Source: Paenibacillus glycanilyticus
GTDB taxonomy: Bacteria > Bacillota > Bacilli > Paenibacillales > Paenibacillaceae
Direction: 5' to 3'
Length of the DNA: 60,607 nucleotides
Assembly (NCBI RefSeq): GCF_030161375.1
Contig: NZ_BSSQ01000002.1
Coordinates: 1-60,607 of the forward strand
This document shows, in pieces, positions 25,381 to 34,516 of the stretch. Under the pieces are notes generated by a model that saw only the letters and a list, made by a program, of their open reading frames with translations, was not told the origin of the DNA and did not search any database. Every line of letters begins with the position of its first letter. Positions within the stretch are counted from its first letter, which is position 1. Made by a program: the position numbers and the translations under genes.

Positions 25381-26370
25381 ATGGCAGTATTAGTAACCGG
25401 AGGAGCGGGCTATATCGGTTCGCACGCCGTGGCTGCACTGGCAGAACGCGGAGAGGAAATCGTAATCGTCGATAATTTGCAGCAAGGTCACAAGGAAGCG
25501 GTTGTGGAAGGCAAGCTATACGTTGGCGACCTTCGCGACGCGGAATTTATGGATACCGTCTTTAAAGAAAACAGCATTGATGCGGTGATCCACTTCGCAG
25601 CGAACTCGCTGGTTGGCGAGAGCATGACAAACCCTGCGAAATATTACCACAACAACGTATACGGAACGCTTTGCCTGCTTGAGAAAATGATCGAGCATGA
25701 CGTGAAGAAAATCGTCTTCTCCTCGACGGCTGCAACGTATGGCGAGCCTGAGAACGTGCCGATTGACGAATTCGACCGCACGCTTCCAACGAACACATAC
25801 GGCGAAACGAAGCTGGCGATGGAAAAAATGATGAAATGGTTTGACGTGGCACACGGACTCAAATACGTGTCGCTCCGTTACTTCAATGCGGCAGGCGCGC
25901 ATGCCAGCGGCAAAATCGGCGAAGACCACAGCCCGGAGACGCATCTGATTCCTATCGTGCTTCAGGCAGCCCTTGGTCAACGTCCGCATATCTCTGTATT
26001 CGGCGACGATTACGCGACGCCGGACGGTACTTGCATCCGCGACTACATCCATGTGAGCGATCTGGCGGATGCCCATGTCCTTGCGGTTGATAAGCTCCGC
26101 CAAGAAGGCGCGGAAAGCGCGATCTACAACCTCGGCAACGGCCAAGGCTTCTCCGTCAAAGAAGTGATTGAGATTGCCCGCAAAGTAACCGAACGCGAGA
26201 TCAAGGCCGTTATCGAGCCGCGCCGCGCAGGCGATCCGGCTACGCTGGTCGCATCTTCGGACCGTGCCCGCAAGGAACTCGGCTGGAACCCGTCGCGCGC
26301 TAACCTGGAGGCTATTATCCTCAGCGCTTGGAATTGGCATGTCAATCATCCTAACGGTTACATCGAGTAA
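25381..26370 (+). CDS. galE: UDP-glucose 4-epimerase
   Basis: A 329-aa extended SDR. MAVLVTGGAGYIGSH is the NAD-binding start, VYGTLCLLEKM follows, SSTAATYG and YGETK give the catalytic Ser and YxxxK, and RYFNAAGA is typical of GalE. It interconverts UDP-galactose and UDP-glucose. The start is set at ATG 25381 to match the family's N-terminus; ATG 25372 is in frame and adds three residues. Confidence 0.96.
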   Translation: MAVLVTGGAGYIGSHAVAALAERGEEIVIVDNLQQGHKEAVVEGKLYVGDLRDAEFMDTVFKENSIDAVIHFAANSLVGESMTNPAKYYHNNVYGTLCLLEKMIEHDVKKIVFSSTAATYGEPENVPIDEFDRTLPTNTYGETKLAMEKMMKWFDVAHGLKYVSLRYFNAAGAHASGKIGEDHSPETHLIPIVLQAALGQRPHISVFGDDYATPDGTCIRDYIHVSDLADAHVLAVDKLRQEGAESAIYNLGNGQGFSVKEVIEIARKVTEREIKAVIEPRRAGDPATLVASSDRARKELGWNPSRANLEAIILSAWNWHVNHPNGYIE

Positions 26371-26406
26371 GGAACCGCGTTGGAGCGGAAAGGAGCTTTT
26401 TACACC

Positions 26407-27996
26407 ATGACAGTTAAAGAAAACACGACCGTTACCGCAGCGGAAGCGCTGGTCCTCATCGACAGGCTTGTCCAATTCGCCCTTCGCCAAGGTATGATTG
26501 AACCGCTTGATGTTAATTTCTCGCGTAATGCGCTGCTGGATCTGTTCAAGTTCACGGAACCGCACGAAGGCGACATTCCGGAAGAACAACTGGACAGCCC
26601 GGTATCGCTTCTGGAGCCGCTGCTTGATTACGGCTATTCGATCGGACTTATTGAAGACAATATTCTGACCTACCGCGATCTGCTGGATGCCCGCATTATG
26701 GGCTTGCTTATGCCGCGTCCTTCCGAAGCCGCTGCGGCTTTCCGCCGGACTACGGCAGAAGAAGGCATTAAGGCCGCAACGGATGCCTTCTACAAGCTGA
26801 GCATTGACTCGAACTACATCCGGATGGACCGCATCAACAAAAATAAATACTGGCAGCATGAGACCGAGCACGGCGCGCTGGAGATTACAATCAATCTCTC
26901 CAAGCCGGAGAAGGATCCTAAGGAAATCGCGCTGCTCAAAACTTTGCCGCAGGCCCATTATCCGAAATGTCTGCTATGCGAGCAAAACGTCGGCTATGCC
27001 GGCCGCGCCGATCATCCGGCACGCCAGAACCTGCGCGTTTTGCCGCTTACGCTTGATAACCAGCAATGGTACTTCCAGTATTCGCCTTATGTGTATTACA
27101 ACGAGCACAGCATCGTGTTCAAAGGCGTTCATGAACCAATGGTAATCTCGCATGGCACTTTCAAGCGCTTGCTTGATTTCGTTGAACAGTTCCCGCATTA
27201 CTTCATCGGTTCCAATGCCGATCTGCCGATCGTGGGCGGCTCGATTCTGAGCCATGACCACTTCCAGGCAGGACGCCATACGTTCCCGATGGAGAAAGCG
27301 AACACGACAGCTACCTATACCGATCCCTCCGTTCCTGGAGTGCGGTTCAACATTGTGAACTGGCCGATGTCGGTTGTGCGCGTGAACGGCTCTTCCAAGG
27401 AAGATGTGCTGAATGCCGCTAGCCGCATGCTCGATATTTGGCGCGAATACAGCGATGAAGCCGTAGATGTGCTTGCGTTCACTAATGGCAGAGATGGTAC
27501 CCGCACGCCGCATAATACGATTACTCCGATTGCGAGACTGCTTGACGACGGCGCTTATGAAGTGGATCTCGTGCTTCGGAACAACCGGACCAGCGAAGAG
27601 CATCCGATGGGGATTTTCCATCCGCATCAGCATTTGCATCATATCAAGAAGGAAAATATCGGCTTGATCGAGGTAATGGGTCTGGCGGTATTGCCGGGAC
27701 GGTTGAAATCCGAGCTAGAGCAGATTGCTTCGTATTTGACTGGCCAAACGGAAGCGCGCCATGGCGAGCTGCACAGCCAGGAGCATCCGCTTCGTCTTCA
27801 TGCGGAGTGGATTGAATCGCTCGTAGCCCGTTACGGCACAGCCAACTCGCAAGAAGAAGCGCAGGCCCTTGTTGAGAACGAGACAGGCGCCAAGTTCTCC
27901 GAGGTATTGAAGGACGCCGGCGTGTTCAAACAAAACGAAGAAGGAAATGCGGCATTCCACCGTTTCCTGACTTATTTTGGCTTGAAACAGGCGTAA
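26407..27996 (+). CDS. galT: Galactose-1-phosphate uridylyltransferase, Firmicute class II type
   Basis: A 529-aa GalT of the long Firmicute type, which differs from the ~350-aa E. coli form. Blocks include ALLKTLPQAHYPKCLLCEQNVGYAGR (family N-half) and GSILSHDHFQAGRHTFPME, where the conserved His-containing segment lies. GIFHPHQHLHHIKKENIG is His-rich and close to the catalytic region. AAAGGAGC precedes ATG 26407. It completes the Leloir operon, and a strong terminator follows. Confidence 0.94.
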   Translation: MTVKENTTVTAAEALVLIDRLVQFALRQGMIEPLDVNFSRNALLDLFKFTEPHEGDIPEEQLDSPVSLLEPLLDYGYSIGLIEDNILTYRDLLDARIMGLLMPRPSEAAAAFRRTTAEEGIKAATDAFYKLSIDSNYIRMDRINKNKYWQHETEHGALEITINLSKPEKDPKEIALLKTLPQAHYPKCLLCEQNVGYAGRADHPARQNLRVLPLTLDNQQWYFQYSPYVYYNEHSIVFKGVHEPMVISHGTFKRLLDFVEQFPHYFIGSNADLPIVGGSILSHDHFQAGRHTFPMEKANTTATYTDPSVPGVRFNIVNWPMSVVRVNGSSKEDVLNAASRMLDIWREYSDEAVDVLAFTNGRDGTRTPHNTITPIARLLDDGAYEVDLVLRNNRTSEEHPMGIFHPHQHLHHIKKENIGLIEVMGLAVLPGRLKSELEQIASYLTGQTEARHGELHSQEHPLRLHAEWIESLVARYGTANSQEEAQALVENETGAKFSEVLKDAGVFKQNEEGNAAFHRFLTYFGLKQA

Positions 27997-28003
27997 TAAC
28001 TAT

Positions 28004-28049
28004 AAAAATCCGCCATATTTGTCTTACTGGACAAATATGGCGGATTTTT
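28004..28049 (+). terminator. Intrinsic terminator of the gal operon
   Basis: AAAAATCCGCCATATTTGTC and GACAAATATGGCGGATTTTT form a 20-bp perfect stem with a 6-base loop. Confidence 0.93.
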
Positions 28050-28243
28050 CAATATGAGGATTGTGCAAAATATGAAATCTGTAAAGAAATTAATTTGTAA
28101 ATCGTAAAAAATTATGGTATTTTTTATATGAAAATATAAACTATTCGTATTGTTATATTTTTATGAAAGATACGTGTTCTTCTTGATAAAGGGGAAAGTC
28201 AACGCTTATCTGGACTTTATTTCAGGTTAACGGAGGGGTCAAG

Positions 28244-28708
28244 ATGCCGGAAGCAATTATGCCTTTAGATGATTTCTTGCAGCTTAGCAGCGAGGAGCAG
28301 ATTGAGAAGCTGAAGCGCTGGAAGATGGATTACACGCTGAAGGATATTCGGGAAGCATGGAATTTCAAGCATTCCGCGCAATATTATATGCTGCTTAAGA
28401 AGTTGCGTATTTACGAGCGTGTTGTAAATAAATCGGACAAGTTTTATCCGATGCAGGATCAATTGCCTTTGCAGCAAGGCGGCGTCAAAGAACGTTCATG
28501 GCGCGGCCAGACGGGATATGTTCAACAGGAAGAGCAGCCTGCGGACCGTTTCAACTATCAGTTGAATACAACGCTGACCGGCTCAGAACTGGCGGAGAAG
28601 CTGGAACGTCTGGCGTTCTTCCTGAAGGGCGAGCAGAAGCAGGTACAGATCAGCTTGTCGATCGAGTCTGCTGAGCCGGCGTCCGGATCGGAAGAATCAA
28701 ACGAATAA
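28244..28708 (+). CDS. Hypothetical protein of Paenibacillus type
   Basis: A 154-aa protein, not recognised. The N-terminal 60 residues contain EEQIEKLKRWKMDYTLKDIREAWNFKHSAQYYMLLKKLRIY, which could fold as a helix-turn-helix. The middle is Gln/Arg-rich, and the C-terminus has an amphipathic block (TGSELAEKLERLAFFLKGEQKQVQISLSIE). A DNA-binding role is possible. A 190-base A+T-rich stretch lies upstream without a convincing promoter or gene; GGAGGGG precedes the ATG. Confidence 0.68.
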   Translation: MPEAIMPLDDFLQLSSEEQIEKLKRWKMDYTLKDIREAWNFKHSAQYYMLLKKLRIYERVVNKSDKFYPMQDQLPLQQGGVKERSWRGQTGYVQQEEQPADRFNYQLNTTLTGSELAEKLERLAFFLKGEQKQVQISLSIESAEPASGSEESNE

Positions 28709-28726
28709 CAACAAGCAAAGAGGAGT

Positions 28727-28766
28727 GCTGAACTGGGAGACAGCACTCCTCTTTTTAATGGGATTT
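28727..28766 (+). terminator. Intrinsic terminator after the hypothetical gene
   Basis: AAAGAGGAGTGCTG-loop-CAGCACTCCTCTTT with a T-run. Confidence 0.92.
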
Positions 28767-28896
28767 TAACGCTTGTGTCGATTAATGCTAGATAATGTCT
28801 TTTTGTGGTAAATATTGTGATTATAATTATTGCTTTTTAATAATGGGTAGCATGAAGCTAGGACTAGCGGCTTCGTTCGGAAGTCCGGCCATTAAT

Positions 28897-28928
28897 AAGC
28901 ACCGGCCAATCAAACGGCCGGTGCTTTT
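28897..28928. terminator. Hairpin after the DUF1128 gene
   Basis: AAGCACCGGCC-loop-GGCCGGTGCTT lies 10 bases after the minus-strand stop of the DUF1128 gene. The U-tract is short on either strand. Confidence 0.65.
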
Positions 28929-28937
28929 GAGTAAAAC

Positions 28938-29165
28938 TTACTTGACGCGCAGCTTGCCGAGCTCCGATACAAGCGCTTCAACTTCGCTGATGCTGAATTT
29001 ATCTTTTGAAGCAACAACCTCATACAAGTCGCGGATATCCTCGTATTGATCAACGTTGAAGTGGGAAGCCTGCATTGCTGCAGCAGTCGCCATTCTAAGC
29101 TTTGTTTTAATGGTTTCAATCATAAATTCTACGTTTTGCTGGGTTTGCTCTTCGAGATTGACCAT
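28938..29165 (-). CDS. UPF0435/DUF1128 family protein (YfkK-like)
   Basis: A 75-aa protein matching the UPF0435 (YfkK) family over its length. NVEFMIETIKTKLRMATAAAM, HFNVDQYEDIRDLYE and SISEVEALVSELGKLR are the conserved blocks. Helical and cytoplasmic. Function unknown. GAGGGG precedes ATG 29165 by 7 bases. Confidence 0.85.
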   Translation of the reverse strand: MVNLEEQTQQNVEFMIETIKTKLRMATAAAMQASHFNVDQYEDIRDLYEVVASKDKFSISEVEALVSELGKLRVK

Positions 29166-29247
29166 GTTAATTCCCCTCTCCTGTCTTTCATTAGTCTTTC
29201 GCAGTTCTCGTCATTGTAACATATTTCGCTTATCCCATGCCCGCAAA

Positions 29248-29277
29248 TTGAACCGTTTGCCTGAATTCGGGTACAAT
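29248..29277 (+). promoter_or_regulatory. Candidate promoter of yyaC
   Basis: TTGAAC, an 18-base spacer, then TACAAT, about 40 bases before yyaC. Confidence 0.5.
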
Positions 29278-29319
29278 GAGAGAATCAGAACATTTGAACG
29301 ACATAAAGCAGGTGTATAC

Positions 29320-29895
29320 ATGTTAGGGCAAACAAGCGATATTTCGGGTACGGGAAAGGTTACGGGTACGGGGGCGGATAACCTGCGGATTTTTCTCGCA
29401 CAAGTCGCGGCCAGGCATCCAGACCGCAGCCAAGTCGTATTTGTATGTATTGGTACGGACCGTTCGACGGGGGATTGCTTCGGCCCTTTGGTAGGCACCA
29501 AGCTCGAAGAGCGCGGTTGGCCCCATGTCTTCGGGACGTTACGGCGGCCTTGCGACGCGTTGCGGTTCGCGGAAGCAATGGCGGCCATTCAGCAATCCGT
29601 TCCGCACGCGGTAGTGATTGCGGTAGATGCCTGTTTGGGCAAACCGCAGTCCGTTGGAGGATATATTGCGGCGGAGGGGCCACTGACACCGGGTCAGGCG
29701 ACGGGCGCCAGATTACCGGCAGTTGGCCATTACAGCATCGCCGGCGTCGTGAATGCCAGCAGCCATAAACCGTATATGACGCTTCAAACCACTTCCTTGT
29801 ATGCCGTGCTGCAGATGGCGGACACGGTAGCCGAGCAAGTGGATCAAGCTTGGAACGCGCAACAACAACTTTCATTCCAGGAGGTCAATCCATGA
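29320..29895 (+). CDS. yyaC: YyaC-type spore protease-like protein
   Basis: A 191-aa protein of the YyaC family, which has the fold of the spore germination protease GPR. Conserved blocks: VVFVCIGTDRSTGDCFGPLVGTKLEE (about 40-65), VIAVDACLG (about 97-105), and GVVNASSHKPYMTLQTTSLYAVLQMAD (about 148-174). It is a marker of endospore formers and is probably made during sporulation; activity not established. The start is set at ATG 29320 (AGGTG ahead); the longer frame runs back through a divergent gene. The next gene overlaps by four bases (ATGA). Confidence 0.85.
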   Translation: MLGQTSDISGTGKVTGTGADNLRIFLAQVAARHPDRSQVVFVCIGTDRSTGDCFGPLVGTKLEERGWPHVFGTLRRPCDALRFAEAMAAIQQSVPHAVVIAVDACLGKPQSVGGYIAAEGPLTPGQATGARLPAVGHYSIAGVVNASSHKPYMTLQTTSLYAVLQMADTVAEQVDQAWNAQQQLSFQEVNP

Positions 29896-30719
29896 CTCAA
29901 TTGTCCATCGCTAACCAAACACTTACGCTGCCTAGCGGCACGTCATTAGCTTATTACGATTCCAGAGCCGGTCAATTGCCGGTAGTTGTGCTCTTGCACG
30001 GTTATTGCGGAAGCTCGGCTTACTGGGAACGGGTAGTCGAGCCGCTTGGAGCCGCAGCCCGCATTATTGCTCTTGATCTGCGCGGACATGGGGGTTCTTC
30101 CGAAGAGACCGGTCCGGATGAGACGAATGTTATGGAATTGTATGCGGACGATCTGGCGGCCATGCTGGATCAGCTGAATATAAACAAGGCCTGCGTGCTT
30201 GGCCATTCGCTTGGCGGATACATCGCGCTTGCTTTCGCCGAACGTTACGAGGATAAGCTTACTGCCTTTGGTCTTGTCCATTCGACGCCGCTGCCGGACA
30301 GCGAGCCAGCCAAGGACAATCGGGATAACGCGGTAGCAGCCATCAAGAAGGACGGTGTCTCCGCTTTTGTGGAAGGGCTTGTACCAAAGCTTTATTCCCC
30401 GGACAATAAATTGACGATGACGGAATCGGTTGAGCGATCCATTGCAATTGGCAGAGGGACAAGCGCAAGCGGCGCGGTTGGCGCGGCTAAAGGGATGAAG
30501 GTCCGCCCGGACCGCACGGAGGTGCTGAAGAGAACTTCGTTGCCGTTGCTTCTTCTGGCCGGGGAGCAGGATCAGATTATTCCGGCGGAAAAAACGTTTG
30601 TTGTTGACGGTCCAGAGGTCAATCAGGAGAAGATTATGAATGCCGGCCATATGAGCATGGTTGAACAGCCGGAAGCTTTTGTTGAAGCCGTACAGCGTTT
30701 TATCTCTAAGCTTGGTTAA
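29892..30719 (+). CDS. Alpha/beta hydrolase
   Basis: A 275-aa alpha/beta-hydrolase of the small esterase, haloperoxidase or MenH-like group. It has oxyanion HGYCGSS (about 36-42), LDLRGHGGS, nucleophile GHSLGGYIAL (about 102-111), Asp in AGEQDQIIP, and His in NAGHMSMVEQPE. AGGAGGT lies 6 bases before ATG 29892, and the start overlaps the yyaC stop, so the two are translationally coupled. Confidence 0.86.
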   Translation: MTQLSIANQTLTLPSGTSLAYYDSRAGQLPVVVLLHGYCGSSAYWERVVEPLGAAARIIALDLRGHGGSSEETGPDETNVMELYADDLAAMLDQLNINKACVLGHSLGGYIALAFAERYEDKLTAFGLVHSTPLPDSEPAKDNRDNAVAAIKKDGVSAFVEGLVPKLYSPDNKLTMTESVERSIAIGRGTSASGAVGAAKGMKVRPDRTEVLKRTSLPLLLLAGEQDQIIPAEKTFVVDGPEVNQEKIMNAGHMSMVEQPEAFVEAVQRFISKLG

Positions 30720-30740
30720 TCTTGAGGGGAGGGAACCGGG

Positions 30741-31382
30741 ATGTTTCGCCGCGATTATCTAATGAATATGATTGAGCAGATGACGGAAGCGATCGGACAG
30801 ATACTGCAGTTGAAGCGGGAGCTCAAACATCAGGAAGCCTTGCTAGTGATCGATGAGCTCTTGGACAAAAGGTTCGGATTAAGCGGCAAGCTGATCCGTT
30901 CCTTGTCCGATAAAGATTTGATGGCCGTATTGACCACTAACGGAATTATTGAGACGGACAAAATCCAGGCGATCGCCGTTACCTTCAAGCAGGAGTCGGA
31001 GTTGCATGCCGAGCTGGGCAATGAGGACGCGAGTTTTGTGTCGGGATTGAAAGCCGTGCAGCTCTTCATGCGGTTGTCGCTAGTTGGCGCAGAGCCAACG
31101 ATTGTAAATCCAACAAAGGAAGCAGAACAACTTCTGGAGCAACTGAAAGCGTATGAGCTTCCCGCTCACGCAAAGCAGCTTCAAGCGGAATGGCTTGAGG
31201 GAGAAGGCCAATTCGCGCGTGCGGAAGACGTGCTATACGAGCTGCTGGAAGACGAGGTTATTGCCAAAGAGGAAGTGGAAGCCTTTTACCGCCGAATTTT
31301 GTTCTGCGAAGACGAGCGGCTGGAAGCTGGCGGATTGCCGCGCGAGGAAGTCCAGTATGGGCTTGAATCGCTGCAAGCATAA
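30741..31382 (+). CDS. DUF6483-type helical protein
   Basis: A 213-aa, almost wholly helical acidic protein. The N-terminus (FRRDYLMNMIEQMTEAIGQIL) and later ELHAELGNEDASFVSGLKAVQLF resemble the Firmicute family DUF6483. It may bind through TPR-like helices; function unknown. It lies 21 bases after the hydrolase and 32 before the methyltransferase, so is part of the yyaC transcript. Confidence 0.7.
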   Translation: MFRRDYLMNMIEQMTEAIGQILQLKRELKHQEALLVIDELLDKRFGLSGKLIRSLSDKDLMAVLTTNGIIETDKIQAIAVTFKQESELHAELGNEDASFVSGLKAVQLFMRLSLVGAEPTIVNPTKEAEQLLEQLKAYELPAHAKQLQAEWLEGEGQFARAEDVLYELLEDEVIAKEEVEAFYRRILFCEDERLEAGGLPREEVQYGLESLQA

Positions 31383-31414
31383 GAAAGCAAAGATCTATAG
31401 GAGTGACATGACGA

Positions 31415-32602
31415 ATGACAGAACAATGGCAGCAGCAATTACAAACGATCGTAGAAGCGGGAGAACTGCTGCAGGGGACGCTTAGCCAGCTCCGCCGCAA
31501 AGACGGAGCGGCTGCACCTAAGACCGTGGTACGGCCGGTGCAACTGAAGAACGGGCTTCATCTGCAGTTCGAGTACCATTACAGCAACAAGGTGACTCAT
31601 GATAACGTCAAGCCCGAGCTGGCAGCGGAGAGAATTACGGAATTGCTGGAGAACGATTATAAACAGGCTTTGTTCAAGACGCCTACGGCAGATATTCAAT
31701 TGCTGTTTAACAAAAAAGGAAAAGCAACTGTTCTTAGCAAAGCGCCAACCGGCGCGGCTAAAGCCGGTGCGGAATTGCAGCATAACCGCCAGAAAAACCG
31801 GATTCTCGCAGAAGGGACGGCCGCGCCGTTTCTTGTAGAGCTGGGCATCATGACCAAGGATGGCGCCGTGCATGCGAAGAAACAAGACAAGTACAGGCAG
31901 ATCAACCGTTTCCTAGAGATGGTGACGGACGTGCTTCCCGCCCTTCCTGCGGACAAGCCGCTTACCATCGTTGATTTTGGCTGCGGCAAATCGTATTTGA
32001 CCTTTGCTTTATACCATCTGCTTGCCGTAGAACAAAAGCGGGAGATTTCCATTATCGGACTGGATTTGAAGGCGGACGTTATTGCGTTTTGCCAGGAATT
32101 AGCCGATCGGCTTGGGTATGGCAACCTTAAATTCCTCGTTGGGGATATCGCCGATTACGAGGAATTAAATGAAGCAGACATGGTTGTTACGCTTCATGCT
32201 TGCGACACAGCGACGGATGCGGCGCTTGCCAAAGCGGTGAAATGGGGAGCTTCGGTTATTATGTCGGTTCCTTGCTGCCAGCATGAACTGTTTAGACAGG
32301 TTGAGAGCGAAGTATTGTCGCCGATTCTGTCGCAAGGCCTTCTGAAGGAACGTTTCTCCGCACTGGCGACGGACGCGGCACGCGGCAATCTGCTTGAAGT
32401 GCTTGGCTATAAAGTTCAAATGCTGGAGTTTGTTGATCCAGAGCATACGCCTAAAAACTTGCTGATTCGTGCCGTTCGCGGCGGGCAGGGAGCTTCTAGG
32501 GAGAAATGGGAGCAATATGAGCAGTTCAAGAACTTCCTTCATATTTCGCCGTCCTTGGAACAGATGTTATCGGACCTTTGGCCTACTACTTCCAAAAATT
32601 AA
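31415..32602 (+). CDS. SAM-dependent methyltransferase
   Basis: A 395-aa class I methyltransferase. SAM motif I is VDFGCGKSYLTFALYHLL (about 187-204), the acidic strand-2 end is IIGLDLKAD, and motif IV is MVVTLHACDTATDAAL. A later SVPCCQHEL with two Cys follows. This arrangement resembles the METTL25/GSTCD-like group, some of which modify rRNA. The N-terminal ~180 residues are a separate domain. Substrate unknown. Confidence 0.8.
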   Translation: MTEQWQQQLQTIVEAGELLQGTLSQLRRKDGAAAPKTVVRPVQLKNGLHLQFEYHYSNKVTHDNVKPELAAERITELLENDYKQALFKTPTADIQLLFNKKGKATVLSKAPTGAAKAGAELQHNRQKNRILAEGTAAPFLVELGIMTKDGAVHAKKQDKYRQINRFLEMVTDVLPALPADKPLTIVDFGCGKSYLTFALYHLLAVEQKREISIIGLDLKADVIAFCQELADRLGYGNLKFLVGDIADYEELNEADMVVTLHACDTATDAALAKAVKWGASVIMSVPCCQHELFRQVESEVLSPILSQGLLKERFSALATDAARGNLLEVLGYKVQMLEFVDPEHTPKNLLIRAVRGGQGASREKWEQYEQFKNFLHISPSLEQMLSDLWPTTSKN

Positions 32603-32624
32603 TAATTTAGTCCTATGGAAGTAA

Positions 32625-32653
32625 TTGTCGATTGAAATAACATTTGCTACAAT
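32625..32653 (+). promoter_or_regulatory. SigA-type promoter of the diguanylate cyclase gene
   Basis: TTGTCG, a 17-base spacer, then TACAAT, about 38 bases ahead of the start. Confidence 0.65.
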
Positions 32654-32690
32654 GGCAATAGATGGATAGTCAATGGATGGGTGAACCGTA

Positions 32691-34373
32691 TTGGAATCGA
32701 TGATGTGGCTGGATTTTAGCATGTTCCTCGTATTGCTCGGTTTGTTTGTTTACGTGTTTGCTGTAGGCGCCATAACCGTGCTGCACAAAATTTATTTCGC
32801 GCTTCATCTCGTACTGATGGTTTGGCCGCTTACTCAATTTATAGCTCAAACAATGCCTGGATCTTCTTACAGGCTTTTTTATCTTTCGGGCTCTTACGTC
32901 GGATTGTCGCTCGTTGGCGTAGGCTGGTTTATATTTGTCGTGTTTATGACGGGACAAGCCAAGGTGATCCGCACGCGCAGAATCGTTTTGCTATCCGTGC
33001 CGGCTCTCCTATCCGTATTGTGCGTCGTCATAAATCCGAATCATCTGTTTCTCTCCATTGACGAACAGCTGGGGGTCAAGTCGCTTCAAAGCGGACCGCT
33101 ATTCTGGTACATGATCGTCCAGCTGTTCTCATATATTCTTGTTTCGTTATTCGTGATGGGGTATACGATACGCAGGGGAGTTTCCGTCCGGCATCAGATG
33201 CTTGTCCGGACCGCCATGAACGGCGTATTTGTTCTTGTTTTGTTTGGACTAGGCGATTTTTTGGTCAATATTATCTTCATCAATTATTTTTCCGCTTATT
33301 TCTCCATCTTCTCAGTGGGCATTGCTTTGTCTGCTGTATACCTCGTACACGCCATCACCAGACACCGTGTTTTCGACATCATTCAAATTGTGCAGCGTGA
33401 CGTTATGAATACCATCTCGACCGGCATTATCGTGCTGGATGAGAACGGGTTTGTACTGGAATTCAATAAAGTGATGAAGCCGATTCTGAAGTCTAGAATT
33501 GGCGATAGATTTACGCCGGAGGCGCTGGCGGTCCATCTTCCCAATCCGATCCGAAGGGAATTCGATGAATTTCTGGAAGGTTCGAAAGAGCGGCCGATGG
33601 ATCGGCAGGAGCTGGAGATCGCTCTCCAAAGCGACGGACACTATCGCTATATCGTTGTACAATCCGCTCCTATATTGAGCCATAAGAAAAAAGAACGGCT
33701 TGGCAGATTATTGACCTTCCATGATGTCACCGAGCTTCGCATGCTGGTCGATGAGACCAACTTGCAAAATGAGCTGCTGCATGACCGGAACCGCGAGCTG
33801 CTGGCGATGCAGGACGAGTTGTTCCAAGCCAATAAGAAGCTGGAATACATGGCGATAACCGATGGATTAACGGGCTGCTATAACAGACGGTATTTGCTGC
33901 AGCAGCTTGAGCATGAACTAGCCGTAAATGTCCGGTACGGCATTCCTTTTTCGATCTTCCTGTTTGATATCGACTTCTTCAAATCGATTAACGATCAATA
34001 TGGCCACCTTGTCGGCGATGAAGTGTTATGCGCTACGGTGGATGCGGTTAGAGCAACGCTGCGCACCGCCGATCTCCTGGCCCGGTATGGCGGAGAAGAG
34101 TTTACGGTCTATTTGCCGCATACCAATCGGGAGCAAGCGGACATTATTGCCGAGATGGTCAAGGAATCCGTCGAGCACAATGCCGTCAAGTATGGCAGTC
34201 AGTCGGTCAAAGTAACGATCAGCATGGGCGTTGTGTCGGTGGAGCAGTTCGATCAGCGGGCGCTGGACGAACCGAAAGCCTTTTTGAGAGAGCTATTGAC
34301 ACAGGCGGATTCCGCACTATACGAAGCGAAATACAGCGGACGCAACCGAATCGTGAAGCGGAAGCTTGCATGA
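32691..34373 (+). CDS. Membrane diguanylate cyclase (7TM-PAS-GGDEF)
   Basis: A 560-aa c-di-GMP synthase. About eight hydrophobic segments in residues 5-230 form a histidine-kinase-N-type 7TM sensor. A PAS domain follows (about 240-360), then a short coiled coil, and GGDEF with the active site GGEEF (467-471). The product-inhibition I-site RTAD lies exactly five residues before it, so feedback control is intact. The start is TTG 32691 (GGATGGGTG ahead) or ATG 32700. The downstream HD-GYP-like gene forms a signalling pair. Confidence 0.9.
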   Translation: MESMMWLDFSMFLVLLGLFVYVFAVGAITVLHKIYFALHLVLMVWPLTQFIAQTMPGSSYRLFYLSGSYVGLSLVGVGWFIFVVFMTGQAKVIRTRRIVLLSVPALLSVLCVVINPNHLFLSIDEQLGVKSLQSGPLFWYMIVQLFSYILVSLFVMGYTIRRGVSVRHQMLVRTAMNGVFVLVLFGLGDFLVNIIFINYFSAYFSIFSVGIALSAVYLVHAITRHRVFDIIQIVQRDVMNTISTGIIVLDENGFVLEFNKVMKPILKSRIGDRFTPEALAVHLPNPIRREFDEFLEGSKERPMDRQELEIALQSDGHYRYIVVQSAPILSHKKKERLGRLLTFHDVTELRMLVDETNLQNELLHDRNRELLAMQDELFQANKKLEYMAITDGLTGCYNRRYLLQQLEHELAVNVRYGIPFSIFLFDIDFFKSINDQYGHLVGDEVLCATVDAVRATLRTADLLARYGGEEFTVYLPHTNREQADIIAEMVKESVEHNAVKYGSQSVKVTISMGVVSVEQFDQRALDEPKAFLRELLTQADSALYEAKYSGRNRIVKRKLA

Positions 34374-34377
34374 AGAG

Positions 34378-34425
34378 AAACTCGGCAACTAAGGGAAATC
34401 GAACTTGGTAAGCCGAGTTTTTTCT
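34378..34425 (+). terminator. Intrinsic terminator after the GGDEF gene
   Basis: AAACTCGGC-loop-GCCGAGTTT with a T-run; the inner loop is about 24 bases. Confidence 0.75.
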
Positions 34426-34516
34426 GCCAATGGGACATTATCTTCCATGATAGTCAGCCCTCCATATATCTGATAAAATAGCTTCGTACTAGTATGGACT
34501 GAAAGAGGTATGGGCG

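Noticed and set aside
25516..26958. A 480-codon minus-strand frame over galE and galT
   Set aside because: Antisense shadow of two well-recognised genes; composition does not resemble a protein family and there is no ribosome site.
28795..29049. An 84-codon plus-strand frame in the gap before the DUF1128 gene
   Set aside because: Runs through a hairpin terminator and the 3' part of the DUF1128 gene, with no ribosome site.
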